Translations under genes and position numbers: made by a program
Shown here: piece after piece, positions 25,403 through 35,408 of the stretch
Layout: each line of letters starts with the position of its first letter
Position numbering within the stretch: position 1 is the stretch's first letter
Notes under the pieces: model-generated
What the model saw: only the letters and a program-made list of their open reading frames with translations
Databases searched by the model: none
Told to the model about the DNA's origin: nothing
NCBI GenBank assembly: GCA_004331795.1
Contig: SJSR01000002.1
Span: 372,001 to 436,000 of the forward strand
Length of the DNA stretch: 64,000 nucleotides
DNA from: Erythrobacteraceae bacterium CFH 75059
Lineage (GTDB): Bacteria > Pseudomonadota > Alphaproteobacteria > Sphingomonadales > Sphingomonadaceae
Direction of reading: 5' to 3'

Positions 25403-26440
25403 CTAGCCGAGATCCGCCGCTGTCAGGGTCCGCATCTGCGTCGCGCGGGCGCTCTGTTCCGCGGCTTCGGCAGCAGGCAGCGCCACCAGGCCGCGCTGCG
25501 CCAGCAGGCCGTCGCGTCCCCAGTTCGCCACCCAGGCGGCGACGAATTCCCGCAGGCCCGGAATGGCATCCGCGTGCGCGCGCTTGATGTAGATGAACAT
25601 CGGCCGCGCGCCGAGGTAATCGCCCGAGGCGATGTTTTCGACATTGGCCGTGACACCGTTCATCGGCAGCGCCTTCACACGGTCGAGGTTCTCCTCGAGA
25701 TAGGAGAAGCCGAAGATGCCGACCGTCTGCGGATTGGACTCGATCTTCTGGAGGATGAGGTTGTCCTGCTCCCCCTGCTCGACGAAGGCGCCGTCGGTGC
25801 GGATTTCCGTGCAGATGCGGTCGTGCTCTTCGGCGTTGCTGTCCGCAAGCGCCTCCATAGCCGGATTGGCGTTGCATCCGGCCTCCATCACCAGCTCGTT
25901 GAAGGAGTCGCGGGTGCCGGAGGTCGACGGCGGACCGTAGACGAGGATGCGCTGGGCCGGCAGCGAGGGATCGACATCAGCCCAGGTGGTCGCCGTTTGC
26001 GGCTGACCATACGGACGCGCCGCCAGTGCGCGATAGACGAGTTCGGGCGTGAGGTTCATGGTGATGCCGTTCACCGCCGAGGCGAGCACCAGACCGTCGT
26101 AGCCGACCTTGACCTCCACCACGTCGGTGACCCCGTTGTTCTGACAGGTCTGGAACTCGGACGGCTTGATCCGCCGCGACGCGTTGGTGATGTCCGGCGT
26201 GTCCGGCCCCAGGCCACGGCAGAACAGCGCAAAACCGGCGCCGGTGCCGGTGGACTCGATGATCGGCGATTTGAAGCCCGGATTGCTGCGGGCGAACTCC
26301 TGCGCCACCGCCTTGGCGAATGGCAGGACCGTGGACGATCCGACGACGCGGATCGTGTCTCGCGTTCCGCCGCCGCTGTTGCAGGCGGCCAGCGCGAGCA
26401 CGGGAAGGAGAAGCATCGCGACACGGGATGATGCGGTCAT
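25403..26440 (-). CDS. pstS: Phosphate-binding lipoprotein PstS
   Basis: Substrate-binding component of the phosphate importer. The start at 26440 gives a lipoprotein signal with lipobox LAAC at about residues 17-20, so it is a lipid-anchored periplasmic protein of 345 residues. Phosphate-binding signatures are VVGSSTVLPFAKAVAQEF, STGTGAGFALFC, TNASRRIKPSE and YGPPSTSGTRDSFNELVME. Extra codons upstream to 26506 lack a signal and overlap the Pho box. It heads the pstSCAB-phoU-phoB unit. Confidence 0.94.
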   Translation of the reverse strand: MTASSRVAMLLLPVLALAACNSGGGTRDTIRVVGSSTVLPFAKAVAQEFARSNPGFKSPIIESTGTGAGFALFCRGLGPDTPDITNASRRIKPSEFQTCQNNGVTDVVEVKVGYDGLVLASAVNGITMNLTPELVYRALAARPYGQPQTATTWADVDPSLPAQRILVYGPPSTSGTRDSFNELVMEAGCNANPAMEALADSNAEEHDRICTEIRTDGAFVEQGEQDNLILQKIESNPQTVGIFGFSYLEENLDRVKALPMNGVTANVENIASGDYLGARPMFIYIKRAHADAIPGLREFVAAWVANWGRDGLLAQRGLVALPAAEAAEQSARATQMRTLTAADLG

Positions 26441-26487
26441 GTCAAACGTCCAGGATGTTCGGGATCGCCGCAGCCTAAGCCGAGCAT

Positions 26488-26507
26488 TGTTACAGTCGCG
26501 CGACAAT
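26488..26507 (-). promoter_or_regulatory. Candidate Pho box upstream of pstS
   Basis: Reading the minus strand, TTGTCGC-GCGA-CTGTAAC forms two 7-base repeats with an 11-base period, close to the Pho box CTGTCAT-N4-CTGTCAT. It is centred about 57 bases before the pstS start. The second half-site fits well and the first is weaker. Confidence 0.5.
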
Positions 26508-26524
26508 CGCGGGAAACCGGCGGG

Positions 26525-27823
26525 TCAGGCTCCTGCCGGAGTGATTTCGGCTGCCTGCGTGTTCACGGAGGTTGCCCCCGCGGGCCGGGGGCTGAGCGGC
26601 AGGCGCACCACGACGCGGGTTCCGGATCCGACCGTGCTGCTGATGTCGAGCCGGCCGCGGTGGCGCTCCACGATGTGCTTGACGATGGCCAGCCCCAGCC
26701 CGGTGCCGCCAGAGCGGCGGCTGCGGCCGGGATCGGTGCGGTAGAAGCGCCGGGTGAGGTGGGGCAGGTGTTCCTTGGCGATCCCGACGCCCCGGTCGAC
26801 GACCTGAAGCCGCGCGTGGGAGTCGCCGATGCGCGTCAGGGTGACGCGCACCGGTTCGGTGTCGCTGCCGTAGGCGAAGGCGTTGGCCACGAGGTTGCGA
26901 ACGACCTGTTCCAGCTGCTGTTCGTCGGCGTAGGCGGTCACGCTTTCGTCCAGCGCGAAGTCGAGCCGGTGGCGATGCTCGTCACCGGCCGCCTCAAGCG
27001 CCGCGCGGCGGACAACGGCCGCCAGCGCCACCGACGTCTCCGGGAGATCGTGCTTCTCCGCCTCGATGCGGGACAGGGAGATGAGGTCGCTGACGAGTTC
27101 CTGGAGCCGCTTGGCCTCGCGCTCGATGATCGACAGAAACTTCTCCACCGTCTCTGGCGGAAGGTCGCCGCCACTGTCGCGCAACGTTTCCACATACCCG
27201 AGGATCGACGCGAGCGGGGTGCGCAGTTCGTGACTGGCATTGGCGACGAAATCCGTCTGGGCCTGCATGGCCGTCACCTCGGCCGTCCTGTCCGTCAGCT
27301 CGATGATCGCCAGACGGTCATCGATGATCTGTCGCCGCAGCAGCCAGAAATCACGCAGCCGCCGGAAGTTGCGGATCTGCACCGAACCGCCGCTGCGGTC
27401 CTTCAGGAGTTCGATGGCGGCCGGATTGCGGAACGCCACCCGCGCATCCTGTCCAATGATGTGGGCGCCGACCACGTCGCGCGCGGCGCTGTTGGCAATG
27501 ACCACCACCCCGCCATCGGTCAGGATGATGGGGGAGGACGACAGCTCGAGAATGGCGCCCAGATTTCCGCGCGTGAAAGGATCAGCCTTCACCGCCTCGA
27601 CCGCACGCGGGGGACGCGCCACGCTGATCCAGATGGATCCGGCCCACACGAGCAGGATCACGGCAGCGATCGCGGGAGAAAGGCCGTTGAGGACGAGGGC
27701 CAGCGTGGCCACCGCCGCGAAAGCGAGGCCGACCCACGATGCCTTCAAGCTGTCACGCATGGCGTCTGCACATCCCGACGACGCCGCCGATGCCCCAAGC
27801 GCCGGAGCCGCGCGGATGACCAT
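26525..27823 (-). CDS. phoR: Phosphate regulon sensor histidine kinase PhoR
   Basis: Membrane histidine kinase that phosphorylates PhoB under phosphate limitation. One hydrophobic region (about 29-68) anchors it. A PAS domain spans about 85-180 (ELSSSPIILTDGGVVVIANS). HisKA carries His198 in ANASHELRTPLASILGY. The ATPase has the N box NLVANAFAYG, DRGVGIAKEHLPHLTRRFYR and GGTGLGLAIVKHIV. The start at 27823 gives 432 residues; ATG 27760, just before the membrane segment, is a credible alternative because neither has a strong ribosome-binding site. It is separated from its partner phoB by the pst genes. Confidence 0.94.
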   Translation of the reverse strand: MVIRAAPALGASAASSGCADAMRDSLKASWVGLAFAAVATLALVLNGLSPAIAAVILLVWAGSIWISVARPPRAVEAVKADPFTRGNLGAILELSSSPIILTDGGVVVIANSAARDVVGAHIIGQDARVAFRNPAAIELLKDRSGGSVQIRNFRRLRDFWLLRRQIIDDRLAIIELTDRTAEVTAMQAQTDFVANASHELRTPLASILGYVETLRDSGGDLPPETVEKFLSIIEREAKRLQELVSDLISLSRIEAEKHDLPETSVALAAVVRRAALEAAGDEHRHRLDFALDESVTAYADEQQLEQVVRNLVANAFAYGSDTEPVRVTLTRIGDSHARLQVVDRGVGIAKEHLPHLTRRFYRTDPGRSRRSGGTGLGLAIVKHIVERHRGRLDISSTVGSGTRVVVRLPLSPRPAGATSVNTQAAEITPAGA

Positions 27824-27843
27824 CCGGTCGCCGCCGCCGGTGA

Positions 27844-27918
27844 TGGTGACCCCTACGGGAATCGAACCCGTGTTTCAGCCGTGAAAGGGCCGCGTCCTAA
27901 CCGCTAGACGAAGGGGCC
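27844..27918 (-). tRNA. tRNA-Glu (anticodon UUC)
   Basis: 75 bases including an encoded CCA (27846-27844). The acceptor stem GGCCCCT pairs with AGGGGTC and the discriminator is A. The anticodon loop CTTTCAC gives UUC. The T-loop GGTTCGAATCC is present. It lies upstream of phoR on the same strand, about 20 bases from the phoR start. Confidence 0.97.
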
Positions 27919-27957
27919 GAACCGTCGTGACAACGGAACGCCGTTGATGTGCAGGGG

Positions 27958-27986
27958 CGCTTAGATGGCGCATGGCCGCCCGTCAA
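27958..27986 (-). promoter_or_regulatory. Candidate promoter of tRNA-Glu
   Basis: Minus strand TTGACG (27986-27981), 17-base spacer, TAAGCG (27963-27958). The predicted transcript start is about 30 bases before the tRNA 5' end. A small hairpin CAACGG/CCGTTG (27931-27946) lies in the leader. The -35 is strong and the -10 only partial. Confidence 0.5.
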
Positions 27987-28061
27987 GGCCAAGCTTTGCT
28001 GGCGTTGTGGCGGTCCGGTCCTCGCGGTGTCGATCGCGCCGTACCGGAGCCGGACACCGGC

Positions 28062-29861
28062 TCATGCGTGCGCGGCATCCTCCACATGCAGTTCGGCCGA
28101 CCGTCTTGCGCCCCACTCGTCGAGCGACACCCTGCCTGCCAGCCAGTACCGGCGCTCCGCCGAGGCGTGCAGCAGCGACTGCCCCCATTGCGTTTCCGCG
28201 GCGCGAAAGGCGACTGCCTTGACCCGCGCGCCGTCCTCTCCCGCAGCGAGGAAACGGACGTGATCGCGGCCGACGATGGAAGCGTTCAGGATCCGCACCG
28301 GGCCGAGTGCCACGCGCGGTGCCGGCCAACCGACCCCGAAAGGCCCAGCCGCGTCGATCCGTTCGGCCAGATCCGCGTTCAGCCCGCGCGGCAGCACGGC
28401 AAGATCAAGCAGCAGCGCCCGCGATGCACGCGACCGCGCGACACGCGCGGCGAGCTGCGCCTCCAGGAAGTCGGCGAACGCGGGGATGCCCTCTGCCGCC
28501 ACTGTCATGCCCGCAGCCATGGCGTGTCCGCCCCCCGCGAGCAGCAGTCCGGCGTCCTTCGCGGCGATGATGGCCGCGCCGAGGTCGACCCCGGCGATGG
28601 AACGGCCCGATCCTTTGCTGACGCCGGTGTCCGGGTCGACGGCCAGCACGATCGCCGGACGCTCCGTGCGTTCTTTGATCCGCCCGGCGACGATCCCGAT
28701 GACGCCGGGATGCCAGCCAGAACCGTGGGCGATGACAACGTGCCGGTCCTGCTGGGCGGCGAGCTGCTGCTCCGCCTCCTCGCGCACCTGATGCTCGATG
28801 GCGCGCCGCTCCTCGTTCAGCCGCGACAGCTCTGCGGCAAGGGCGCTGGCCTGCGCCTCGTCGGATGCGGTGAGAAGATCGACGCCGAGCGAAGCGCGGC
28901 CGACGCGCCCTCCGGCGTTGATCCGTGGACCGAGCGCGAAGCCGAGATCGCTGCAGCGCGGAGCGCGGTGCAGCCGCGAGGCGTTCACCAGCGCGGCGAG
29001 TCCCACATTCGCGCCTCTCGCCAGAACCTTCAGCCCCTGTGCGACAAAGGCCCGGTTGAGCCCGTGGAGCGGCGCGACATCCGCCACGGTGCCGAGCGCG
29101 ACCAGATCGAGGAGGGACAGAAGGTCCGGCTCAGCCCGGTGCGAAAAGAAGTTGCGGGCGCGCAGGCTGCGCACGACCGCAATGGCCAGCAGAAACGCCA
29201 CGCCGACAGCGGCAAGGTGGCCGTGCGACGCCGCCTCGTCGCCCTCATCGCGGCGATTGGGGTTCACCACCGCCAGGGCCGGCGGCAGCGCGTCGGAGCA
29301 TTGGTGATGGTCGACGACGATCACGTCGAGGCCGGCTTCGGCTGCGGCCTGCAACGCGTCGTGCGCCATGGCGCCGCAATCGACGGTGACGACGAGCCGG
29401 GTGCCCCGGCCGGCGATCCTTTTCATGGCCGCGACCGAAGGGCCGTATCCCTCCGCGATGCGGTCGGGGATGTAGGCGTCGGCCTCCTGCCCGAGCATGG
29501 CGAACAGGCGAAGCAGCAAAGCCGCGCTGGTGGCGCCGTCGACGTCGTAGTCCCCGAACACTGTGACAGGTTCGCCGGCAGCGATGGCCTGTGCGATCCG
29601 GTCGGCCGCCGTGTCCATGTCGCGAAAGATCGACGGATCCGGCAGGAAGGCGCGCAGGGTCGGCGCGCGGTGGCGTTCGACATCGTGCTCCGGCACGCCG
29701 CGTGTCATCAGCAGGTGACGCAGCAGGCTTTCGCCGGGAATGTTCGCGCCTGTTGCCGTGAGGTCGAGCGTGCCGCCGCGCCACTCCCATCGCCTTCCGG
29801 TGAGGGAGCGGCTGACCCCGCACGCGGCGGGAGTCTGCAGCGCGGCGTCCTGAATGTTCAC
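28062..29861 (-). CDS. recJ: Single-stranded-DNA-specific exonuclease RecJ
   Basis: 5'-3' exonuclease of the DHH superfamily acting in RecF-type recombination and mismatch repair. DYDVDGA at 104-110 and VVDHHQC supply catalytic aspartates and histidines. DHHA1 motifs GSGWHPGVIGIVAGRIKE and GGGHAMAAGMTV follow, with an OB-like C-terminus. The GTG start at 29861 forms a four-base overlap (GTGA) with the preceding gene stop and gives 599 residues, normal for RecJ; the longer open frame upstream is a shadow of the monooxygenase gene. Confidence 0.95.
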   Translation of the reverse strand: MNIQDAALQTPAACGVSRSLTGRRWEWRGGTLDLTATGANIPGESLLRHLLMTRGVPEHDVERHRAPTLRAFLPDPSIFRDMDTAADRIAQAIAAGEPVTVFGDYDVDGATSAALLLRLFAMLGQEADAYIPDRIAEGYGPSVAAMKRIAGRGTRLVVTVDCGAMAHDALQAAAEAGLDVIVVDHHQCSDALPPALAVVNPNRRDEGDEAASHGHLAAVGVAFLLAIAVVRSLRARNFFSHRAEPDLLSLLDLVALGTVADVAPLHGLNRAFVAQGLKVLARGANVGLAALVNASRLHRAPRCSDLGFALGPRINAGGRVGRASLGVDLLTASDEAQASALAAELSRLNEERRAIEHQVREEAEQQLAAQQDRHVVIAHGSGWHPGVIGIVAGRIKERTERPAIVLAVDPDTGVSKGSGRSIAGVDLGAAIIAAKDAGLLLAGGGHAMAAGMTVAAEGIPAFADFLEAQLAARVARSRASRALLLDLAVLPRGLNADLAERIDAAGPFGVGWPAPRVALGPVRILNASIVGRDHVRFLAAGEDGARVKAVAFRAAETQWGQSLLHASAERRYWLAGRVSLDEWGARRSAELHVEDAAHA

Positions 29862-30838
29862 CTGCAACCGCCGTCGCTTGTCCCGAGCAGCTTGCGGCGC
29901 GCGTCGTGATATTCGCCTTCGAGGCGGGACACGAGGTCGGCCACGGAGACGACGTTCTTGACCGCTCCGACGCCCTGTCCCGAACCCCAGATGTCCTTCC
30001 ACGCCTTGGCCTTGGTGTTTCCGCCGCTGCCGAAGTTCATCTTGCTGGGGTCGCTCTGCGGCAGATTGTCCGGGTCGAGGCCGCTGCGCTCGATCGAGCT
30101 GCGCAGGTAATTGCCGTGCACCCCGGTGAACAGATTGGTGTAGACGATCCCCTCCGCGCTTCCCTCGACGATGCCCTGCTTGTACGCCGCGTCGGCATTG
30201 GCCTCCTCGGTGGCGATGAAGGCGCTGCCGATATAGGCGAAGTCCGCGTCCAGAGCCTGTGCCGCGAGGACCGAGCGGCCATGCGCGATGGCCCCGGACA
30301 GAGCCACGAGGCCGTCGAACCATTCGCGGATTTCCTGCATCAGCGCAAAGGGCGAAAGCGTGCCGGCGTGTCCGCCCGCGCCGGCGGCAACCGGCACCAG
30401 CCCCGTTGCCCCCTTGTCGATCGCCTTGTGGGCGAAGCGGTTGTTGATGACGTCGTGCAAAGTGATGCCGCCCCAGTTGCGCACCGCCGCGAACACCTCC
30501 TCCCGCGCGCCGAGCGACGTGATGACCAGCGGCACCTGCCACTTTTCGCACACGCGCATGTCCTCTTCGAGCCGCGTGTTCGACTTGTGCACGATCTGGT
30601 TGACCCCGAACGGGGCCGCCGGCCGGTCCGGGTGCTGCCGGTTGTGCTCGGCCAGTTCCTCGGTGATCCGGTGCAGCCATTCGTCCAGCAGGGATGCCGG
30701 CCGCGCGTTCAGCGCGGGGAAGGTGCCGACGATCCCCGCCTTGCACTGGGCGATAACGAGCTCGGGGCCGGACACGATGAACATCGGCGAGGCGATGACG
30801 GGCAGGCGCAGGCGGTTGAAGGGGGCGGGCAAGGTCAT
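29858..30838 (-). CDS. Nitronate monooxygenase (2-nitropropane dioxygenase family)
   Basis: FMN-dependent TIM-barrel enzyme oxidising alkyl nitronates such as propionate 3-nitronate, 326 residues. Visible motifs are RLPVIASPMFIVSGPELV, GIVGTFPALNARP, VNQIVHKSN and the FMN phosphate region VPVAAGAGGHAGTLSPFAL with catalytic-type His in GGHAG. AGGAG precedes the start. It overlaps recJ by four bases. Confidence 0.92.
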   Translation of the reverse strand: MTLPAPFNRLRLPVIASPMFIVSGPELVIAQCKAGIVGTFPALNARPASLLDEWLHRITEELAEHNRQHPDRPAAPFGVNQIVHKSNTRLEEDMRVCEKWQVPLVITSLGAREEVFAAVRNWGGITLHDVINNRFAHKAIDKGATGLVPVAAGAGGHAGTLSPFALMQEIREWFDGLVALSGAIAHGRSVLAAQALDADFAYIGSAFIATEEANADAAYKQGIVEGSAEGIVYTNLFTGVHGNYLRSSIERSGLDPDNLPQSDPSKMNFGSGGNTKAKAWKDIWGSGQGVGAVKNVVSVADLVSRLEGEYHDARRKLLGTSDGGCR

Positions 30839-30907
30839 TCGGTACTCCTGCGGCAGCGGTGGAATGGAGCGGCGATCGTGCCGTCGCGGCGGGGCGGGGT
30901 GATGCGC

Positions 30908-31978
30908 TTACCCTGCGTCCGGATCAGCGAGGCGGTAGAAGCGCTCCGCCGTGCCGGCGAACAGCGCGTCGCGTTCTTCCGCGGACGCACCGGCGGCAAT
31001 CCGCTTGAAGGCGTTCCAGATGGTCACGTAGTCGCCCGCCCAGCGGTCGACGGGATAGTTCGACTCGAACATGGCCCGGCGGGGGCCGAATGCCTCGATG
31101 CAGGTCTCGATGTAAGGCCGCCACAGATCGGCGAGCTGCGCCGAAGAGGGCCGCGGATCATCGCCTGTCGCCGGCATCCCGCAGAAGGGCATGCCCAGCC
31201 CGCCGAGCTTCACGACCACGTTCTCGCATGCGGCGAGGGCGGTGATCTTGTCGCGCCAGACGCCGAAGCGTTCCGCCAGCCTCCCTGCTTCGGCGGCGAT
31301 GTTGAGCGGCGTGCCGCAATGATCGAGGCAGATCGGCAGGTCGGGCAGCGCCCGCGCGAGATCCAGCACATCCTCCAGCTGCGGCTCGAGCACCCAGGCA
31401 TCGAAGGTGAGCGCGTGCGCGCTCAGCAGCGCCGCGCCGCGCCGGAACGCGTCGGAAGCATACAGGCCGGGCGGGGCGTGAAAGGGCGGCCCCAGAACAT
31501 CGGGATCGGCATGCCAGGCGCCCTGGTGGCGCAGTCCGCGCAGGCGCGGGAACCGCACCGCCGCGTCGGCCAGCGCCGCATCAAGCTCCCCCTTGTCCAT
31601 CCGCAGGTCGAGATGGCCCACGATGGCGGCACACGGCCGCACTTCGCCGTGAGCGCCGGCCGCGGCGCCCTGCGCCGCCACGCCCGTCACGTATTCGAGT
31701 TCGCCGAAGCTTTGCCGCGGGCCATACGCCGGATTGTAGAAGGCGCCGCATTCAATGAACACGGTGGCCGTCACCCGGTGACCCGCGGCGAGGTCGCCCA
31801 TCAGTTCATCAAACCCGTAGCGCGGGGTGCGGGCCACCGTGGCGACGAACGGGTGGCGCGGTTCGGGGAAAATCGGGAGAAGCGGGCGCAGATCCCACAG
31901 ATGGTGGTGCGGATCGACGATGCGCCAGTCAGGCTCCAGCGCCTCCTCCGCCGGTCTGGCGGCAGACGCCATGCTCAC
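30908..31978 (-). CDS. Amidohydrolase-2 family metal-dependent hydrolase
   Basis: TIM-barrel hydrolase of the family that includes 2-pyrone-4,6-dicarboxylate lactonase and L-fuconolactonase, 356 residues. DPHHHLWD (His24-His26) provides the N-terminal metal or substrate site. PICLDHCGTPLN, VVVKLGGLGMP and the C-terminal RAMFESNYPVD are family signatures. The GTG start shares a GTGA overlap with the yceI stop; ATG at 31972 is an alternative. The natural lactone or ring substrate is not predictable here. Confidence 0.88.
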   Translation of the reverse strand: MSMASAARPAEEALEPDWRIVDPHHHLWDLRPLLPIFPEPRHPFVATVARTPRYGFDELMGDLAAGHRVTATVFIECGAFYNPAYGPRQSFGELEYVTGVAAQGAAAGAHGEVRPCAAIVGHLDLRMDKGELDAALADAAVRFPRLRGLRHQGAWHADPDVLGPPFHAPPGLYASDAFRRGAALLSAHALTFDAWVLEPQLEDVLDLARALPDLPICLDHCGTPLNIAAEAGRLAERFGVWRDKITALAACENVVVKLGGLGMPFCGMPATGDDPRPSSAQLADLWRPYIETCIEAFGPRRAMFESNYPVDRWAGDYVTIWNAFKRIAAGASAEERDALFAGTAERFYRLADPDAG

Positions 31979-32628
31979 CGCCGCTCGAACGCGGCCGTGA
32001 TGGCCAGCTCCACCTCATCCCCGACGAGCGGCAGCGCATAGGTCAAGCCGAAGTCGGACCGCTTGATCACGGCGGTGCCGGTGAAGCCGACGGTGGCGCG
32101 TCGGTTCATCGGGTTGTCCCCGGCGCCGGTGAACTGGGCGTCGATGGCGAGGGGTCGCGTGACGCCGTTCAGGGTGAGTTCCCCGTGGATCCGTGCATCG
32201 CGCGCTCCCGTCGGCTGCACGGAGGTGGAGCGGAAGCGCGCCGGCGCAGGCTCCGGTCCGAAGAAGTCGGGGCGGGCTCCGTCGGCTCCCGGCCGGAACA
32301 GGTGCTCGCGCAGGCCGCCGCTGACCACCGACAGGGAGGTGACGGGGATCGTCACATCGACGGTGGCGCCGGCAAGGTTGGCGGGATCGATCGTCAGCGT
32401 TCCTTCGACATCGCCGAACAGGCCGAAATAGGGGTTGAAGCCGAAGTGATCGACGCTCCACTGGACCAGCGTGTGCGCCCCGTCGACCGCGTAGGTGCCG
32501 GCCGCGACGCGGGTGGTGTCAAGCTGGCCGGGCAGGTCGGCGGGGCGGCCCTGGCTGGTGAACGCGGCAGCGCCGGTCGCGAGCAGCACGGCGGCGGCGA
32601 TGCCGATCGGAAGCGTGGGTGCGGACAT
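31975..32628 (-). CDS. YceI-family periplasmic protein
   Basis: Lipocalin-like beta barrel that binds polyisoprenoid-type lipids, exported by a signal peptide (residues 1 to about 23, ending TGAAAF). Motifs are VDGAHTLVQWSVDHFGFNPYFGLFG, GELTLNGVTRPLAID and KRSDFGLTYALPLVGDEVEL. AAGGAG precedes the start at 32628. It is coupled to the downstream amidohydrolase. Length is 217 residues. Confidence 0.92.
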   Translation of the reverse strand: MSAPTLPIGIAAAVLLATGAAAFTSQGRPADLPGQLDTTRVAAGTYAVDGAHTLVQWSVDHFGFNPYFGLFGDVEGTLTIDPANLAGATVDVTIPVTSLSVVSGGLREHLFRPGADGARPDFFGPEPAPARFRSTSVQPTGARDARIHGELTLNGVTRPLAIDAQFTGAGDNPMNRRATVGFTGTAVIKRSDFGLTYALPLVGDEVELAITAAFERR

Positions 32629-32685
32629 GGGCTGTCTCCTTTGGGTGGCGGCAAATCCTATCGCATGGGGAAGGGGGCCAGGCAA

Positions 32686-33592
32686 TCAGCACGCCGGCCC
32701 GAACCGCTGCCAATGCGCCGGCGCGCTGTGCCTGAACCAGGTGTACTGCCGCTTGGCATACTGGCGGGTGGCAAGACGGGTTTGCTCGAGCGCGCTCTCC
32801 AGCGTGCGCTCGCCGCGTAGCAGGGCGGCGATCTGTGGCACCCCGATCGCGCGCATGACCGGGAGCTCGGGCGGAAGGCGGCGGGCAAGAAGGCGCTCGA
32901 CCTCTGCGACTGCCCCGGACTCGAACATGCGGGTGACACGGCTGTCGCAGCACGCGTACAGGCTGTCGCGATTGGGCAACAGCACTTCGGCGGTCGTTGC
33001 GACCCGATGACCAAGGCCGCCGGTCCGCACCGCGCGCCAATGGCGCAGCGAGCGTCCCGTGGACCGCTTCACTTCCAGCGCCCGCTGTGTCCGGCTCGCG
33101 TCGTTCGGGTTGAGGCTCGCGGCGATGGGCGGATCTTCCCGCAAGAGAGCCGCCCACGCCTCGTCCTGCGGAAGGCGGCGGACCTCGGCGCGGATGACGG
33201 GATCGACATCCGGAACAGGTGCCAGACCCTCCAGCACCGCACGCAGGTAAAGACCGGTGCCGCCCACCAGGATCGGCACCGCGCCGGCGGCGTGGGCGTC
33301 GTCGATGGCCTCGACGGCGAGCGCCGCGTATCGCCCGGCCGAACCGGGCCGTGCTCCGTCCCAGACGCCGTAAAGACGATGCGGCACCCCGCCCATCTCC
33401 GCCGCTGTCGGGCGGGCGGTCAGGATCGAGAGGTCGGCATACATCTGCGCGCTGTCGGCGTTGATGATCACCGCCCGGTCGCCGCGGCGTTCCATCGCGT
33501 GCGCGAGAGCGACCGCCCGCCTGCTCTTGCCGCTGGCAGTGGGCCCTGCGATGAGGAATAGCTGTGGCCGGTCATCGGCTCTGTGAGGGGAC

Positions 33593-33594
<2 letters not shown>
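32686..33594 (-). CDS. miaA: tRNA dimethylallyltransferase
   Basis: Adds a dimethylallyl group to A37 of tRNAs reading UNN codons. The P-loop GPTASGKS is at 17-24, then INADSAQMYADLSILTARPT, GGTGLYLRAVLEGL and the tRNA-binding C-terminus KRQYTWFRH. The start at 33594 gives 302 residues. The start codon is base-overlapped with that of divergent serB (shared CATG), and no clear Shine-Dalgarno sequence precedes it. Confidence 0.95.
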
Positions 33595-34456
<862 letters not shown>

Positions 34457-34484
34457 GTTCATCCCGGCTGCCGATCGACAGGAC

Positions 34485-34513
34485 TTGCGGGGAGACCCGC
34501 ATCTTGCTATTTA
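34485..34513 (+). promoter_or_regulatory. Weak candidate promoter before coq4
   Basis: TTGCGG (34485-34490), a 17-base spacer and TATTTA (34508-34513) lie in the AT-richest part of this gap. A 6-bp hairpin TGCGGG/CCCGCA (34486-34501) overlaps it and could instead be a weak serB terminator. Confidence 0.35.
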
Positions 34514-34538
34514 CACCTTTGTCAGTAGTGAGGTCGAG

Positions 34539-35366
34539 ATGAACGCTCCCGTCCCTTCCGCTCCCCTTGCGATCGAATGCAGCAGCGACGGCGTCCCGCT
34601 CCGCGACCCGGCGCGCGCGGTTCCGCGCTACAGCCTGCCGCGGGCGGTCCACCACTTCCGCGAGCTCCTGAAGGACAAGGAAGAGACCAGCCACGTCTTC
34701 AAGATCTTCGAGGCTCTGCCGTCGAAGAGCTTTCTTCCCCGCGTGCGCCGGCTTGCCCTATCTCCGCATGGAGAGGCGTTGCGCCGGTCCGAGCCGTATC
34801 TGCCGCCCATCCTCGACGACCACGCCGCCCTTCGCCGCCTGCCGCGCGGCAGCGTGGCGCATGCCTATTGCGATTTCATGGAGAGCCAGGGACTGTCGGC
34901 CGCGGGACTGGTGGCCGAGGCCGACAAGCTTGGCCGGCCGCGCTACGACGACCTCGTTCAGTGGGTCGCGGACCGCAGCCGCGATGTGCATGACCTGATG
35001 CATGTGCTCACCGGCTACAGCCGCGATGCACTGGGCGAGCAGTGCGTGCTGCTGTTCACCCATGGTCAGCAGCCCTCGCATGGCCATCTCCTCATCGGCT
35101 GGGCCGGCGCGGCGCACATCAGGCGTCTGACCCGCACGCGCGCCCCGATCTTCAAGGCCGCCCTTGAGGCGCAGCGCACGGGCCGGGCGTGTCCGCCGCT
35201 GATTTTCCTGCCCATCCGCGATCTGCTGGCGCTGAACCTCGAGGAGGTGCGCCGCCAGCTCAACATTCCCGAGCCGCGCTGGTATCGCGAGTGTCACCGC
35301 GTTTGGCGCGCGGAAGGCATCGACCCGTTCCACCTGATGGCGCCGGAGCGACCTCAGGCCGCGTGA
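34539..35366 (+). CDS. Coq4-family ubiquinone biosynthesis protein
   Basis: Homologue of mitochondrial COQ4, which organises ubiquinone biosynthetic enzymes; bacterial copies occur in alphaproteobacteria, notably sphingomonads. The diagnostic HDxxHx11E motif is intact: His151, Asp152, His155 and Glu167 in RDVHDLMHVLTGYSRDALGE. The C-terminal half has HGHLLIGWAGAAHIRRL. The start at 34539 follows GAGG and gives 275 residues. It sits between serB and purL with no other quinone gene nearby. Confidence 0.9.
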   Translation: MNAPVPSAPLAIECSSDGVPLRDPARAVPRYSLPRAVHHFRELLKDKEETSHVFKIFEALPSKSFLPRVRRLALSPHGEALRRSEPYLPPILDDHAALRRLPRGSVAHAYCDFMESQGLSAAGLVAEADKLGRPRYDDLVQWVADRSRDVHDLMHVLTGYSRDALGEQCVLLFTHGQQPSHGHLLIGWAGAAHIRRLTRTRAPIFKAALEAQRTGRACPPLIFLPIRDLLALNLEEVRRQLNIPEPRWYRECHRVWRAEGIDPFHLMAPERPQAA

Positions 35367-35408
35367 TCGCGCTCCTGCCGATCCCCGCGCGCGCAGCCGG
35401 GGACAGGC

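Noticed and set aside
29906-32041. 711-residue open frame antisense to the monooxygenase and amidohydrolase genes
   Set aside because: It spans two real genes and their intergenic region and has shadow-like composition.
35373-35408. Hairpin TCCCCG/CGGGGA between convergent coq4 and purL as a terminator
   Set aside because: Short stem, 10-base loop and no T-run on either strand.
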